Positions 1 through 8,515 are shown, counted from the stretch's first letter. The stretch: 64,000 nt of DNA from Oceanispirochaeta sp963676905 (GCA_963676905.2 CAXXVE010000001.1:2790001-2854000); one strand, 5' to 3'. The notes: generated from the sequence alone by a model not told the origin. Numbers and translations: made by a program.

Positions 1-1
1 G

Positions 2-871
2 GGAGAGTGGTCCTTCTGTGTCGGTGCCCGTCTGGGAACCTCGGATGAGATGATCTGGTCCGGAACCGCTGCAGAGGCGGCGGAAGGCCTGGACGGCTCT
101 TTGAAGGAACTTAACCTCTGCTATGCCGCCCCGCCGGCGGAGCCGCAGGAGGCCAGGATCTATGGCATCGGACTGGGTCCGGGAGACCCTGAGCTTCTTA
201 CCCTCAAAGCCCTGAGGATCATCGAATCCTCGGACCTTATCCTCTGTCCCCGTGCCAGAATCAAGTCGGACTCCCTGGCCCGTTCCATTCTGGAGCAGGC
301 TGCCGGATGTGATCTCCCTGTCGTGGAGATCGAGTATCCCATGACCCGGGACAGAGAGGCCCATACTCAGCGTTGGAAGGAGATCGCCGCCGATACTGTC
401 ATGAGCCTGAAGGACAAAAAACGTGTCAGCTTTGTAACTCTTGGTGATCCGGGGATTTACTCCTCCTTCGCCTACTTTCTGGAAGCTCTGCTCGAAGAGC
501 TACCCCGTCTTGAGTGGGAGATTATTCCCGGAGTCAGCAGTGTCCAGCTGGCTGCATCAAAGGCGGGTGTTCCCCTTGTGACGGGAGATGAGAGCTGCGC
601 CGTTCTGCCGATGCCCGGGAGTGCCGGTGATCTTGACAGGCTCCTTGAGAATCACCGTACTCTGGTTCTTATGAAGGTTTACAGGAAAATTGAATTTCTC
701 AAAAACTACCTTGTGAGCCGGAATCTGACAGATTCAGCCAGTTTTGTAAAACGGGCCGGACTGGAAGGAGAGGTCGTCATAAGGGACTTCACCAGAGTTG
801 ATCCCGGAGAAGATGGAAGCCTCTCAATTGTTATAATAAAAAGCCCTGGTGAAAAAACAGGCAGTGAATAA
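2..871 (+). CDS. cbiL: CbiE (C-terminal end)-CbiL fusion: precorrin-2/cobalt-factor II C20-methyltransferase, 5' partial
   Basis: The reading frame is open from base 2, upstream of the first ATG at 50. Those upstream residues plus the next 30 or so (LGTSDEMIWSGTAAE, then LKELNLCYA) match the C-terminal tail of a CbiE-type precorrin C5-methylase (LGYPDERI..GT..EL..LN). After a linker of about 10 residues a complete CbiL domain follows: GIGLGPGDPELLT, the DPGIYSSF loop and the EIIPGVSS strand, all typical of SAM-dependent tetrapyrrole methylases. CbiL adds the C20 methyl group during corrin synthesis. Gene order with cbiF, cbiG and cbiH indicates the anaerobic cobalt-first route. The 5' part lies outside the window, so an independent CbiL starting near 50 cannot be fully excluded, but no stop separates the two parts. 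Confidence 0.85.
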   Translation, partial: GEWSFCVGARLGTSDEMIWSGTAAEAAEGLDGSLKELNLCYAAPPAEPQEARIYGIGLGPGDPELLTLKALRIIESSDLILCPRARIKSDSLARSILEQAAGCDLPVVEIEYPMTRDREAHTQRWKEIAADTVMSLKDKKRVSFVTLGDPGIYSSFAYFLEALLEELPRLEWEIIPGVSSVQLAASKAGVPLVTGDESCAVLPMPGSAGDLDRLLENHRTLVLMKVYRKIEFLKNYLVSRNLTDSASFVKRAGLEGEVVIRDFTRVDPGEDGSLSIVIIKSPGEKTGSE

Positions 872-886
872 AGCAGGAAGAAGATT

Positions 887-1669
887 ATGAAAGTATATTT
901 TATCGGGGCCGGTCCCGGAGATCCGGAGCTTATTACAGTCAAGGGAAGCCGTATTCTCAGCGGGGCCGATGTGGTTATCTATGCCGGCTCCCTTGTCTCC
1001 CCCGAGGTTCTCGGCTGGTGCCGCAAAGATGCGGTTATCATGGATTCAGCCTCCATGGATCTGGAAGAGGTCTGTCGTGTTTACGGTGAACACAGGGAGA
1101 AAGAGGGTGTAATAGTCCGTCTTCATACCGGAGATCCCTCCCTTTTCGGAGCCATTCAGGAGCAGATGGAATACCTCAGAGCTGAGGGCATCGACTATGA
1201 GATCGTTCCCGGTGTCAGCTCCTTTCAGGCGGCTGCTGCGGCCCTGGAGCAGGAGTACACCCTGCCTGGAGTCAGCCAGTCTCTTATCATCAGCCGTGTT
1301 GAGGGGCGGACCCCCGTACCTGAAAAGGAGGACCTTGAGGTTCTTGCCCGTTCCAGGGCGACCATGGCCCTCTTTTTAAGCATTGCCCATATAGACAGGG
1401 TCTGCGGGAAACTGCTGACATCCTATCCTGCCGAAACCCCTGCAGCCATAGTCTACAGAGCCTCGTGGCCGGACCAGAAGATCCTCCGCTCCCGCCTGGG
1501 AGATCTGGCCCGTACAGTAAAAGAGAGCGGTATAAGCCGTCAGGCTCTGATTATAGTAGGGGATGTACTGGATCAGAACTTCGAGTACTCCAAGCTCTAT
1601 GATCCCTCCTTCAGCCACGGCTGGAGAAAGGGCCGCCTGGACTCCGGTTCACAGGGAGAAGAGGGCTGA
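887..1669 (+). CDS. cbiF: Cobalt-precorrin-4 C11-methyltransferase CbiF
   Basis: This 260-residue cytosolic SAM-dependent methylase adds the C11 methyl group of the corrin ring. Family marks are GAGPGDPELIT at residues 7-17, LHTGDPSLFGA near 86-96, EIVPGVSSF near 105-113 and YRASWPDQKI near 190, the last being the CbiF/CobM version of the C-terminal motif. Length is usual for the family. It begins 15 bases after the CbiL stop with an AGGAAG ribosome site, and its stop overlaps the cbiG start (TGATG). It is part of the corrin operon. CobM of the aerobic route is the close alternative; the neighbouring cbiG argues for CbiF. Confidence 0.93.
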   Translation: MKVYFIGAGPGDPELITVKGSRILSGADVVIYAGSLVSPEVLGWCRKDAVIMDSASMDLEEVCRVYGEHREKEGVIVRLHTGDPSLFGAIQEQMEYLRAEGIDYEIVPGVSSFQAAAAALEQEYTLPGVSQSLIISRVEGRTPVPEKEDLEVLARSRATMALFLSIAHIDRVCGKLLTSYPAETPAAIVYRASWPDQKILRSRLGDLARTVKESGISRQALIIVGDVLDQNFEYSKLYDPSFSHGWRKGRLDSGSQGEEG

Positions 1670-2430
1670 TGATGTCCATCGCTGTCCTTGCTGTTACCGA
1701 CAGCTCCGAGAAAACCGCTCACCGTTTGAAGGAGCTCTACCCCGGGAAGGCCGATGTCTATCGACCCGGAAAGGGGGAGCTTGAAGGACTTGTAAGGGAG
1801 ATCTTCCACAGTTACGAGGGGCTTGTCTTCATCATGGCCTCGGGAATCGTCATCAGGATGATCGCACCCCTTATCAGGGACAAGTACAACGATCCGGCGG
1901 TGGTCACTGTGGATGATGCCAGGCGCTTTGCAGTCAGCACGCTTTCCGGACACGAAGGCGGCGCCAACAATCTTACATGGAAAGTGGCCTCTCTGCTTGG
2001 ATGTGTTCCAGTGATTACAACCGCTTCCGATACCAACAGGGATCTTATTCTCGGCATCGGCTGCCGCCGGGGAGCTGAGGCTTCCGTGATCAGAGGGGAG
2101 ATCCAGAGGCTTTTTGACGAGCAGGGTATCAGCTCCGGTATGATCCGCTGCGCCGCCACTGTCTCCATCAAGAGGGATGAAGCGGGGCTGATAGAGGCTC
2201 TGGATGAGATGGACATTCCCCTTGTTTTTCTCGAATCAGAAGAGATCAGGCACTACAGCTTCCCCGGTATGTCCGCATCGGAAGCAGCAAAAAAACACTT
2301 TGATATTCCCGGGGTCTGTGAACCCTGTGCCATGATCACAGCCAGAAAAGGCTCTGTGATTGCGCCCAAACGCGGGAACAACGGGGTCACTCTGGCCCTT
2401 GTTAAGGAGAATCTATGTCAGGAAGACTGA
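1669..2430 (+). CDS. cbiG: Cobalt-precorrin-5A hydrolase CbiG
   Basis: CbiG opens the delta-lactone of cobalt-precorrin-5A and releases acetaldehyde, a step specific to the anaerobic B12 pathway. The 253-residue protein has the N-terminal stretch FIMASGIVIRMIAPL followed by DDARRFAVSTLSGHEGGAN (about 57-105), the GIGCRRGAE motif near 128 that begins the C-terminal CbiG domain, and GNNGVTLAL near the end. It is the short form, not fused to CbiH or CobM. Start: ATG at 1669 overlaps the cbiF stop; ATG at 1672 is one codon in and equally possible. Its end overlaps the cbiH start by 16 bases, implying coupled translation. Confidence 0.93.
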   Translation: MMSIAVLAVTDSSEKTAHRLKELYPGKADVYRPGKGELEGLVREIFHSYEGLVFIMASGIVIRMIAPLIRDKYNDPAVVTVDDARRFAVSTLSGHEGGANNLTWKVASLLGCVPVITTASDTNRDLILGIGCRRGAEASVIRGEIQRLFDEQGISSGMIRCAATVSIKRDEAGLIEALDEMDIPLVFLESEEIRHYSFPGMSASEAAKKHFDIPGVCEPCAMITARKGSVIAPKRGNNGVTLALVKENLCQED

Positions 2431-3161
2431 CCATTGCCGGAACCGGTCCGGGTACAGATGAGCTTCTGGCTCCCATGGCCCTGGAAGCATTGCAGACTGC
2501 GGATACGGTTATCGGATACAAGAGTTATATTGATCTTGTGAAGCACCTCGTTCCCGAAGGAACGGAAGTGGAGTCCTACGGGATGATGCAGGAGGTGGAG
2601 CGGAGCAGGATGAGTATCGAAAAGGCCCTTTCAGGGCGTAATGTTCTTATCCTCTCAGGAGGGGACGCCGGGGTATTCAGTATTGCCGGACCCGTACTGG
2701 AGCTTTTGAGTGAAGAGCAGCAGGAGGCGCTGGATGTCAGGGTCATTCCCGGCATCACATCGGCCCTCTCGTCAGCGGCCCTTCTGGGAGCACCTCTGAT
2801 CCATGACTTTTCGGTCATCTCATTGAGTAATCTGCTGACTCCCACAGAGCTTATACAAAAGAGGCTTAACCTCGCTGCTGAGGGGGATTTCGTTACTGTT
2901 CTCTACAACCCTGCCAGTAAGAAGAGGACCGAACTGATCCGGGAGTGCAGGGATATCTACCTGAACCACAGAACACCTGAAACCCCTGTAGGAATAATCC
3001 GTCACGGATTCAGAGAGGCCCAGGAAGTTATTATTACAACTCTCGGCCTGATGCTGGACCATCGGATAGATATGAACACCACCGTAGTCATAGGCAACTC
3101 CATGACCTACAGGAAGGGGCGCTTTATGATCACCCCCCGGGGGTATCGGATACAGGAGTAG
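2415..3161 (+). CDS. cbiH: Precorrin-3B/cobalt-factor III C17-methyltransferase CbiH
   Basis: CbiH methylates C17 and drives ring contraction. The 248-residue protein has GTGPGTDELLAPMALEAL near the N-terminus, ILSGGDAGVFSIAGP near 78-92, VIPGITSALSSAALLGAPL near 109-127, and YNPASKKR near 164, which is diagnostic of CbiH/CobJ. A ribosome site (TAAGGAG, 2403-2409) sits inside the end of cbiG. It is the last corrin gene here; the 167 bases to corA contain no clear terminator, so read-through into corA is possible. Confidence 0.93.
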   Translation: MSGRLTIAGTGPGTDELLAPMALEALQTADTVIGYKSYIDLVKHLVPEGTEVESYGMMQEVERSRMSIEKALSGRNVLILSGGDAGVFSIAGPVLELLSEEQQEALDVRVIPGITSALSSAALLGAPLIHDFSVISLSNLLTPTELIQKRLNLAAEGDFVTVLYNPASKKRTELIRECRDIYLNHRTPETPVGIIRHGFREAQEVIITTLGLMLDHRIDMNTTVVIGNSMTYRKGRFMITPRGYRIQE

Positions 3162-3328
3162 GAGGGAACCAGCGGCTCCGGGCAGCGGGCATTATACGGC
3201 AGGCAGAGAAAAATGCTTCGAAAATGCTGTGAAATACCCATCACCCATGATGTATTATTATGGTTAATGCTGCCTCTCTCTGCCCGCAGGGAGAGGAGCG
3301 CAGATTAACCCAGGTTCAGGAGAATTTC

Positions 3329-4393
3329 ATGGCCCGATTTCTAAAAAACCGTTCCGCTGTCCTAGGCAAGGCCCCGGGTGAGCTTGTCTTTGTGGGCGAC
3401 CGCAAGGTGGAAGAGTCTACTGTAAAGCTTATTGAATATACCGATGAGACCCTGAAGGAGTCCGAAATCCCCCGAATCGAAGAGGTCTTCTCGGCAAGGG
3501 AGAAGCCTCCTGTTTCATGGATCAATATAAACGGACTGCATGACATGGATCTTATCCGGGAGACTGGAAAGGGCTTTGGTCTTCATCCCCTGACTCTGGA
3601 GGACATTCTCAACACCGGGCAGCGGCCCAAGATGGAGGAGTACGACTCCTACCTCTTTATGACCCTTAAGATGATGAAGTATGACGAGGACAAGCGTATG
3701 GTCACCTCTGAGCAGCTGGCCCTTGTACAGGGAGATACCTGGCTTCTTACGTTTCAGGAGCGTCCAGGGGATGTCTTTGAACCGGTCAGGGAGCGGATAA
3801 GGAAGAAGAGGGGCCGTGTGAGAACGTCCTCTGCCGACTATCTGGCCTATGCCCTTCTGGATACAATTATTGACAACTATATCTATATCATCGAGCGTCT
3901 GGGTGAGCAGATTGAGGATAACGAAGAGCTTATCCTGTCGGGTCCCGACAAGGACTCTCTGAGCCGGATCAACAACTTCAAGAGAGAGCTGAATTACCTC
4001 CGCAAGTCCATCCGTCCGGCCAGGGAATTTATTCTTCAGATGAGCCGGTTGGACTCAGATCTTCTGGGAGACGAGATTTTTCCATTTATCAAGGACCTTC
4101 TGGATCTGGCGACACAGGCGTCAGAGACTATCGAGGTCTACAGGGAGATGCTGTCGGATCAGCTGGATATATACAACACAATGGTGGGTAACAGACTCAA
4201 CGAAATCATGAAGGTTCTCACAATCTTTTCTGCAATCTTTATACCCCTGACTTTTATTGCAGGAATCTACGGGACCAACTTCGAATATCTGCCGGAACTG
4301 GGGTTCCGCTACGCCTACTATGTTTTCTGGGGAGTGCTTTTACTGGTGGCTGTACTTATGCTCCGGTTTTTCAAGAAGAAGAAGTGGCTCTGA
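3329..4393 (+). CDS. corA: CorA-type divalent cation (Mg2+/Co2+/Ni2+) channel
   Basis: CorA forms a homopentameric inner-membrane channel. The start is placed at ATG 3329 because AGGAGA (3318-3323) lies 5 bases upstream and the resulting 354 residues match the usual CorA length; an in-frame ATG at 3260 has no ribosome site. The N-terminal alpha/beta cytosolic domain contains WININGLHD and LHPLTLEDILNTGQRPK; a long helical region leads to two C-terminal membrane helices (about 295-313 and 328-345) and a basic tail. The selectivity loop reads YGTNFEYLPEL, so the near-invariant GMN motif is GTN here. Its place after corrin genes would fit cobalt supply, but CorA is usually a magnesium channel. 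Confidence 0.92.
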   Translation: MARFLKNRSAVLGKAPGELVFVGDRKVEESTVKLIEYTDETLKESEIPRIEEVFSAREKPPVSWININGLHDMDLIRETGKGFGLHPLTLEDILNTGQRPKMEEYDSYLFMTLKMMKYDEDKRMVTSEQLALVQGDTWLLTFQERPGDVFEPVRERIRKKRGRVRTSSADYLAYALLDTIIDNYIYIIERLGEQIEDNEELILSGPDKDSLSRINNFKRELNYLRKSIRPAREFILQMSRLDSDLLGDEIFPFIKDLLDLATQASETIEVYREMLSDQLDIYNTMVGNRLNEIMKVLTIFSAIFIPLTFIAGIYGTNFEYLPELGFRYAYYVFWGVLLLVAVLMLRFFKKKKWL

Positions 4394-4427
4394 CGGGCAG
4401 GGGAATCATCATATTTGAAGGATTTTC

Positions 4428-4847
4428 ATGAAACAATTTAAAAAGACAGTACTGATAACGGCGGGAACCCTCTCTGTGGCTCTGGGTGTCACCGGCATTG
4501 TTCTGCCTGTGCTCCCCACAACACCCTTCCTGCTGCTGGGAGCATGGTGCTACCTTAAGAGCTCTGTCCGGCTCTACAACTGGCTGATACACCACAGGGT
4601 CCTTGGACTCTATATCTACTCCTACCTGACCTACCATGCCATCACAATGAAGGCCAAAATCACAATGACCCTCACTCTCTGGCTTGTAATGGGATCGACA
4701 ATCATCTTCTTCATCGATCCGCTCTGGCTCCGGGGGCTCCTCTTTCTTATAGGCTGCGGAGTCACGGCCCATCTGTTTATGATGAAGACCCTGACTCCGG
4801 AGATGAAAGAGAGTATCTCTCCCCGGCCGGAGGGAGAGACCCTTTAA
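4428..4847 (+). CDS. DUF454/YbaN-family inner-membrane protein
   Basis: This 139-residue protein has three or four hydrophobic segments and the family mark GVTGIVLPVLPTTPFLLLGAWCYLKSS near residues 20-46, followed by HHRVLGLYIYSYL. The function of DUF454 is not known. It follows corA by 34 bases and may share its transcript. The stop overlaps, tail to tail, the stop of the MATE gene on the other strand by 3 bases, so no terminator fits between them. Confidence 0.85.
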   Translation: MKQFKKTVLITAGTLSVALGVTGIVLPVLPTTPFLLLGAWCYLKSSVRLYNWLIHHRVLGLYIYSYLTYHAITMKAKITMTLTLWLVMGSTIIFFIDPLWLRGLLFLIGCGVTAHLFMMKTLTPEMKESISPRPEGETL

Positions 4848-6214
4848 GAGACCTGTTTAACGGGGATCAGCTCTTCTGCCTCTCCCCACATTCTGCGGTT
4901 CTTCGCTGTGAAGAGTATGGCCGACAGGAAGAGGGAGAATACGTCCGCCACAGGCTGGGCCATTACGACTCCGGTCAGGCCGAAGGCACTGTTGAGAATG
5001 ATAATCATCGGAAAAAATACGAATCCCTGTCTGCTGATAGAGATTATAAGGGACTCCTTGGCCGCACCGATAGCCTGGAGGGAGTTGATGCAGACAAAGA
5101 GGATGCCGATGACAGGACCTGTCAGCAGGAGGCGTCTTGTAAAGCTTATTCCATGGTTGTATACATCTCCCGAATCGATAAAGGCTCCTACAAGGCCGGA
5201 GGCGCCCAGCCAGCACAGAAGGGTGACGACACTTCCCAGGATCACAGTATAGAGGATTGAAGTTCTCATTATGGAGTTGAAGCGCTTATGGTTTCCGGCT
5301 CCGAAACTGTATCCCAGAAGGGGCTGAATACCCACACCGAGTCCGATCTGCAGAAGGGCTACGATCATAACAACCTTCATGGCCACACCCATGGCGGCTA
5401 CTTCAATATCCCCGTAGGCTGCAAGAAAATTATTCAGGATGATATTGGAGAGGCTCATCAGTACATTGTTCAGGGCGGCGGGAATACCGATGGCCATGAC
5501 TCCTGTAAAGACCTTCTCCTTTATCTGGAAGTCCCGGGGAGCGATGGAGAGGATTGTCTTTCTGCGGAGAATGTAGTGGATGTAGTAGAGGCTTCCCGCC
5601 ACATTTCCGATCAGTGTTGCCAGGGCCGCTCCGGAAACACCCATATCCAGTGTAAGGATCATGAGGGGGTCAAGGATAATATTGACGATGGTTCCCAGCA
5701 TGGTTCCTGTCATGGCTTCCTTCGACTTGCCCTCTGCCCTTACAATGTTGCTGAAGGCTACAGAGATGATGACAAAGGGAGCGCTGGGGGCGATCAGGGT
5801 CAGATAGTCCCTGGCAAAGCCGATGGTCTGGGGGCTTGTACCGATAGACCGGAGGATCAGGGGCATCAGGCCGAGAAAGATGAGTGAGAATATCACTCCC
5901 AGAATCAGGGAGGCGTAGAAACAGAAGGATGAAACCTTTCGGGCATAGTCGCTATTTCCCGCACCAAGGGCCCGGGATATGACTGAAGTTCCCCCCACAC
6001 CCAGGAGGTTTCCTGTGGCCATAAAGAGGAGGAACACAGGCATGGTCAGGGAGACCGCTGCCACCTGGAAGGGGTCGCCTGTCTGGCCGACAAAGTATGT
6101 GTCGGCGATATTGTATATGAGAACCACTACCATTCCGATAATGGCGGGAACCGCACTTTTAAGAATCGCCCGGGGGACGGGCATTTTTTCAAAGATATCC
6201 TTATCGACTTCCAT
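4844..6214 (-). CDS. MATE-family multidrug/toxin efflux transporter
   Basis: This 456-residue integral membrane protein has about 12 predicted helices in two related halves. Visible family features are IADTYFVGQTGDPFQVAAVSL (helix 1-2), NLLGVGGTSVISRALGAGN, and the second-half GLGVGIQPLLGYSFGAGNHKRF. MATE proteins export cationic drugs or metabolites in exchange for Na+ or H+; the substrate cannot be read from sequence. It begins 9 bases after the stop of a MarR regulator on the same strand, so the two form a regulator-pump operon transcribed from the operator near 6680. A NorM-type or DinF-type branch is not decided. Confidence 0.93.
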   Translation of the reverse strand: MEVDKDIFEKMPVPRAILKSAVPAIIGMVVVLIYNIADTYFVGQTGDPFQVAAVSLTMPVFLLFMATGNLLGVGGTSVISRALGAGNSDYARKVSSFCFYASLILGVIFSLIFLGLMPLILRSIGTSPQTIGFARDYLTLIAPSAPFVIISVAFSNIVRAEGKSKEAMTGTMLGTIVNIILDPLMILTLDMGVSGAALATLIGNVAGSLYYIHYILRRKTILSIAPRDFQIKEKVFTGVMAIGIPAALNNVLMSLSNIILNNFLAAYGDIEVAAMGVAMKVVMIVALLQIGLGVGIQPLLGYSFGAGNHKRFNSIMRTSILYTVILGSVVTLLCWLGASGLVGAFIDSGDVYNHGISFTRRLLLTGPVIGILFVCINSLQAIGAAKESLIISISRQGFVFFPMIIILNSAFGLTGVVMAQPVADVFSLFLSAILFTAKNRRMWGEAEELIPVKQVS

Positions 6215-6223
6215 TAAAAATCC

Positions 6224-6649
6224 TTATTTTATATTCCTGTAGACTCTTTCAAGAAAGGAGAGGAAGATCTCTCTCTCATCCCTGTTAAAACCCGAGAGCA
6301 GCAGTGCATCGGCTTCCTTCTTGAAATCTTTCATTCTGAGGTAGATCTTCTCCTCTTCAGGTGTCAGTTCTACGATCTTGGTCCGTTTGTCATTTTCATC
6401 GAAACGGGTTGCTATCAGATTCTTCTGCTCAAGTCTCTTGATTATGCCCACTGTTGTAGGATGGGAGATTTCAAAACGTTCCTGAATCTCCTTCTGTGTG
6501 ACAGTTTCATCATGCCTTTCATGAAGATAACCGAGAAATCGCCCCTGTTTGGTTGTAATACCAAAGGGTTCCAGTTCCTGATTGATCTTCCTGTCCAGCT
6601 CTTTTCCTATAAGCTGGATAAGAAGGCCAGTGTCATGTTTTTCGGGCAT
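6224..6649 (-). CDS. MarR-family transcriptional regulator
   Basis: This 141-residue winged-helix protein contains the MarR core: the helix LIGKELDRKINQEL, the recognition region QKEIQERFEISHPTTVGIIKRLEQKNLI, and the wing FDENDKRTKIVELTPEG-like segment. MarR dimers usually repress their own operon and are released by small ligands. The start is put at 6649 (MPEKHD) because AAAAGGA lies 8 bases upstream; the in-frame ATG at 6682 falls within the palindromic operator and so is probably not translated. It is followed at once by the MATE pump, its likely target. Confidence 0.9.
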   Translation of the reverse strand: MPEKHDTGLLIQLIGKELDRKINQELEPFGITTKQGRFLGYLHERHDETVTQKEIQERFEISHPTTVGIIKRLEQKNLIATRFDENDKRTKIVELTPEEEKIYLRMKDFKKEADALLLSGFNRDEREIFLSFLERVYRNIK

Positions 6650-6674
6650 AGAGAGTCCTTTTCTTAAAAAAAAG

Positions 6675-6715
6675 TGTAGCATGCTACATATATTCTTTTA
6701 AGAAAAAAGAGTCAA
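6675..6715 (-). promoter_or_regulatory. MarR-MATE promoter with overlapping palindromic operator
   Basis: On the minus strand TTGACT (6715-6710), a 17-base spacer and TATATG (6692-6687) form a sigma-70-like promoter. TGTAGCATGCTACA (6675-6688) is a perfect 14-base palindrome that overlaps the -10 element by two bases and covers the expected transcription start. It is flanked by imperfect outer arms (TTCTTAAAA / TTTTAAGAA). The placement fits MarR autorepression. Confidence 0.65.
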
Positions 6716-6826
6716 GAAGGGGAGCCTCAAATAGTGAATATCAAATAAATACTGATGGGAATCCGGTTCACAATCCTGCTCTGCAGTCCGGACTCCCCTG
6801 ACGGGAGACCGGAACAGAACGCATCG

Positions 6827-8404
6827 TTATTTTCTGTAGCTTGTATGGACGGCTTTCATCAGAATGCCAGGTTTTTTATGGTAGGGAGTCACGGGACAGA
6901 TCTCTTTCTTTATTCCAAGGAGCTTGTAGACAGCCATTCTGGCGGCTCTGACAGAGTACTCCTCTGTGAAGACCATGTCCTCGGGTATCTCTACAAACTG
7001 GCTGATCATGGCAAGGTTTTTTGATCCCGCCGGAACCACCTCGGGACGGTCGCTCATAGCTCTGGGCTGAAACTGTGCGTCGATATAGGGCATCATGCAG
7101 GGAATGACATTGACGACGCTTTCCATGATGGCATCCATGTCCTTCTCCATGTGGAGGTGGTAGAGCAGCTCCGTCAGAAGCTCTTCACCCGTACAATCGC
7201 GCATCGGTTTTTTCACATAGTCTCCCACTCTGTCTGTATAAAGACCGTATCCCCAGAAAATTGTCTGGTCCAGGGGCTGGTTGATAAAGTGGGGCTGGGC
7301 GGCCACAACAATGGACATCCTCCAGTTTGACTCCTTGAAGGTCATCAGGGCGCCGCTGCCGGGCACATTGCCCGAAAAACGCTCAATCATCTTCAGCAGT
7401 CTGTTTCCCTTCATGGTAACAGTAAAGGACTCCCAGTTTGTCTCTTCAGAGTTCCCGAAAAAGGGTGCGGGATTACCGAGTCCCTTCTTTTTTGAAGCAA
7501 TATTTTTCCAGAGAACTCCGGAAATGGGATCGGCGGGAGTATAGGAGGCGGGAGTCTTCAGGTCTCCCAGGGTGGCGGAGTCTGTCATGCAGCCGTTGGT
7601 AACAAAACAGAGGTCCTTTTCACCAAGTTCAATTTTCCCATTGCCATTTTCATCCGAGAAGAGGATGGATTTTACTGTAATGCCTTCTCCCTCTTCAAAC
7701 TCAAGGTCCTCAACCCTGCATTTCAGTAAAAAGTCCACTCCCGCGGCATCCAGATCCGCCTTAAGGGGGAGGATGACCGAATCATACTGGTTCAGTTCTG
7801 TTCTTGTGACGCCTTCAAGGGTCTCAATTCTGGAAAACTCAAAAATCATTCTGTACATATACCGTCTGAACTCAAAGAGGCTGGACCATGTCTGAAAGGC
7901 AAAGGTTGTCTGCCACATATACCAGAAATTGGTCTCGAAGAAATCTTCGGGAAACCAGTCTGCAATGGTCAGGTTATCAAGCTTTTTCTCACTTGTGTTC
8001 ATCAGACGGAGCATTCTCATCCGGTGGGCCGTGGTGAATCCCATGGAACGGACATCCTGGATGACACCGTTTTTGTCTATAAGCCTCGCCTTTGCACAGG
8101 TGGGGTGGGCGTGGTCAAACTCCAGAATCTCAGTGGTTACAGACTTTCCATTCTGTGTGATTGAGGGAACAGTGGAGAAAAGCTCCCAGAAGTTCTCATA
8201 GGTCTCCTCATTGACCATCCTGCCTCCCCGGCAGACAAACCCCCCTTCGGGAGTCCCTATTCCGTCATTGGAACCACCCAGAACGGGCATTCCTTCAAGT
8301 ATGTGAATGTTTCCGGCTTCGAATCCGGCATCTCTGATAAGGTATTTGGCTCCCGCCAGGGAAGCGAGTCCTCCGCCTATAAAGTAGGCCTGTCTGTCTT
8401 TCAT
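6827..8404 (-). CDS. ohyA: Oleate hydratase (FAD-dependent fatty acid double-bond hydratase)
   Basis: Oleate hydratases (once called myosin-cross-reactive antigens) add water to cis-9 unsaturated fatty acids to make 10-hydroxy acids and need bound FAD. The 525-residue protein has the dinucleotide-binding start FIGGGLASLAGAKYL (8-22), GGSNDGIGTPEGGFVCRGGRM around 43-63, and FVTNGCMTDSATLGD near 277, which match the family throughout and at full length. A ribosome site AGGAGAGAG precedes ATG 8404. It is divergent in control but same-strand with the TetR gene at 8532-9086; two direct repeats lie between them. A role in coping with host- or detritus-derived unsaturated fatty acids is inferred. 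Confidence 0.92.
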   Translation of the reverse strand: MKDRQAYFIGGGLASLAGAKYLIRDAGFEAGNIHILEGMPVLGGSNDGIGTPEGGFVCRGGRMVNEETYENFWELFSTVPSITQNGKSVTTEILEFDHAHPTCAKARLIDKNGVIQDVRSMGFTTAHRMRMLRLMNTSEKKLDNLTIADWFPEDFFETNFWYMWQTTFAFQTWSSLFEFRRYMYRMIFEFSRIETLEGVTRTELNQYDSVILPLKADLDAAGVDFLLKCRVEDLEFEEGEGITVKSILFSDENGNGKIELGEKDLCFVTNGCMTDSATLGDLKTPASYTPADPISGVLWKNIASKKKGLGNPAPFFGNSEETNWESFTVTMKGNRLLKMIERFSGNVPGSGALMTFKESNWRMSIVVAAQPHFINQPLDQTIFWGYGLYTDRVGDYVKKPMRDCTGEELLTELLYHLHMEKDMDAIMESVVNVIPCMMPYIDAQFQPRAMSDRPEVVPAGSKNLAMISQFVEIPEDMVFTEEYSVRAARMAVYKLLGIKKEICPVTPYHKKPGILMKAVHTSYRK

Positions 8405-8465
8405 TTACTCTCTCCTGTTTGAATCTCTGAACAAAAGATATCCACCGGGGAAAGAGAGGAGTATA

Positions 8466-8515
8466 GACAATCTGAGGAGTCTGTATGGAAACCTGACAAT
8501 CCTCACTATCTGTAT
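8466..8515. promoter_or_regulatory. Pair of direct repeats, likely TetR operators upstream of ohyA
   Basis: GACAAT-N8-TCTGTAT occurs at 8466-8486 and again at 8495-8515, exactly 29 bases apart. Each copy is itself weakly palindromic. The pair lies between the TetR gene and ohyA, 60-110 bases before the ohyA start, where a repressor or activator site is expected. Assignment to the TetR protein is inferred. Confidence 0.5.

Noticed and set aside
3162..3328. 167-base gap before corA, checked for an M-box or cobalamin riboswitch.
   Set aside because: Only a weak CTCTC/GGGAG hairpin near 3277-3303 is seen; no conserved riboswitch core recognised.
5288..5887. 199-codon open frame on the + strand opposite the MATE gene.
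   Set aside because: It is antisense to well-supported MATE coding sequence, has low-complexity composition and no ribosome site.
6755..6812. Stretch with GGGAATCCGGTTCACAATCC and a CCGGaCTCCC hairpin, resembling a cobalamin riboswitch core or a tRNA T-arm.
   Set aside because: No B12 box or matching arms, no acceptor or anticodon stems, and no + strand gene downstream (ohyA converges). It is more likely an untranslated spacer with a 3' hairpin.
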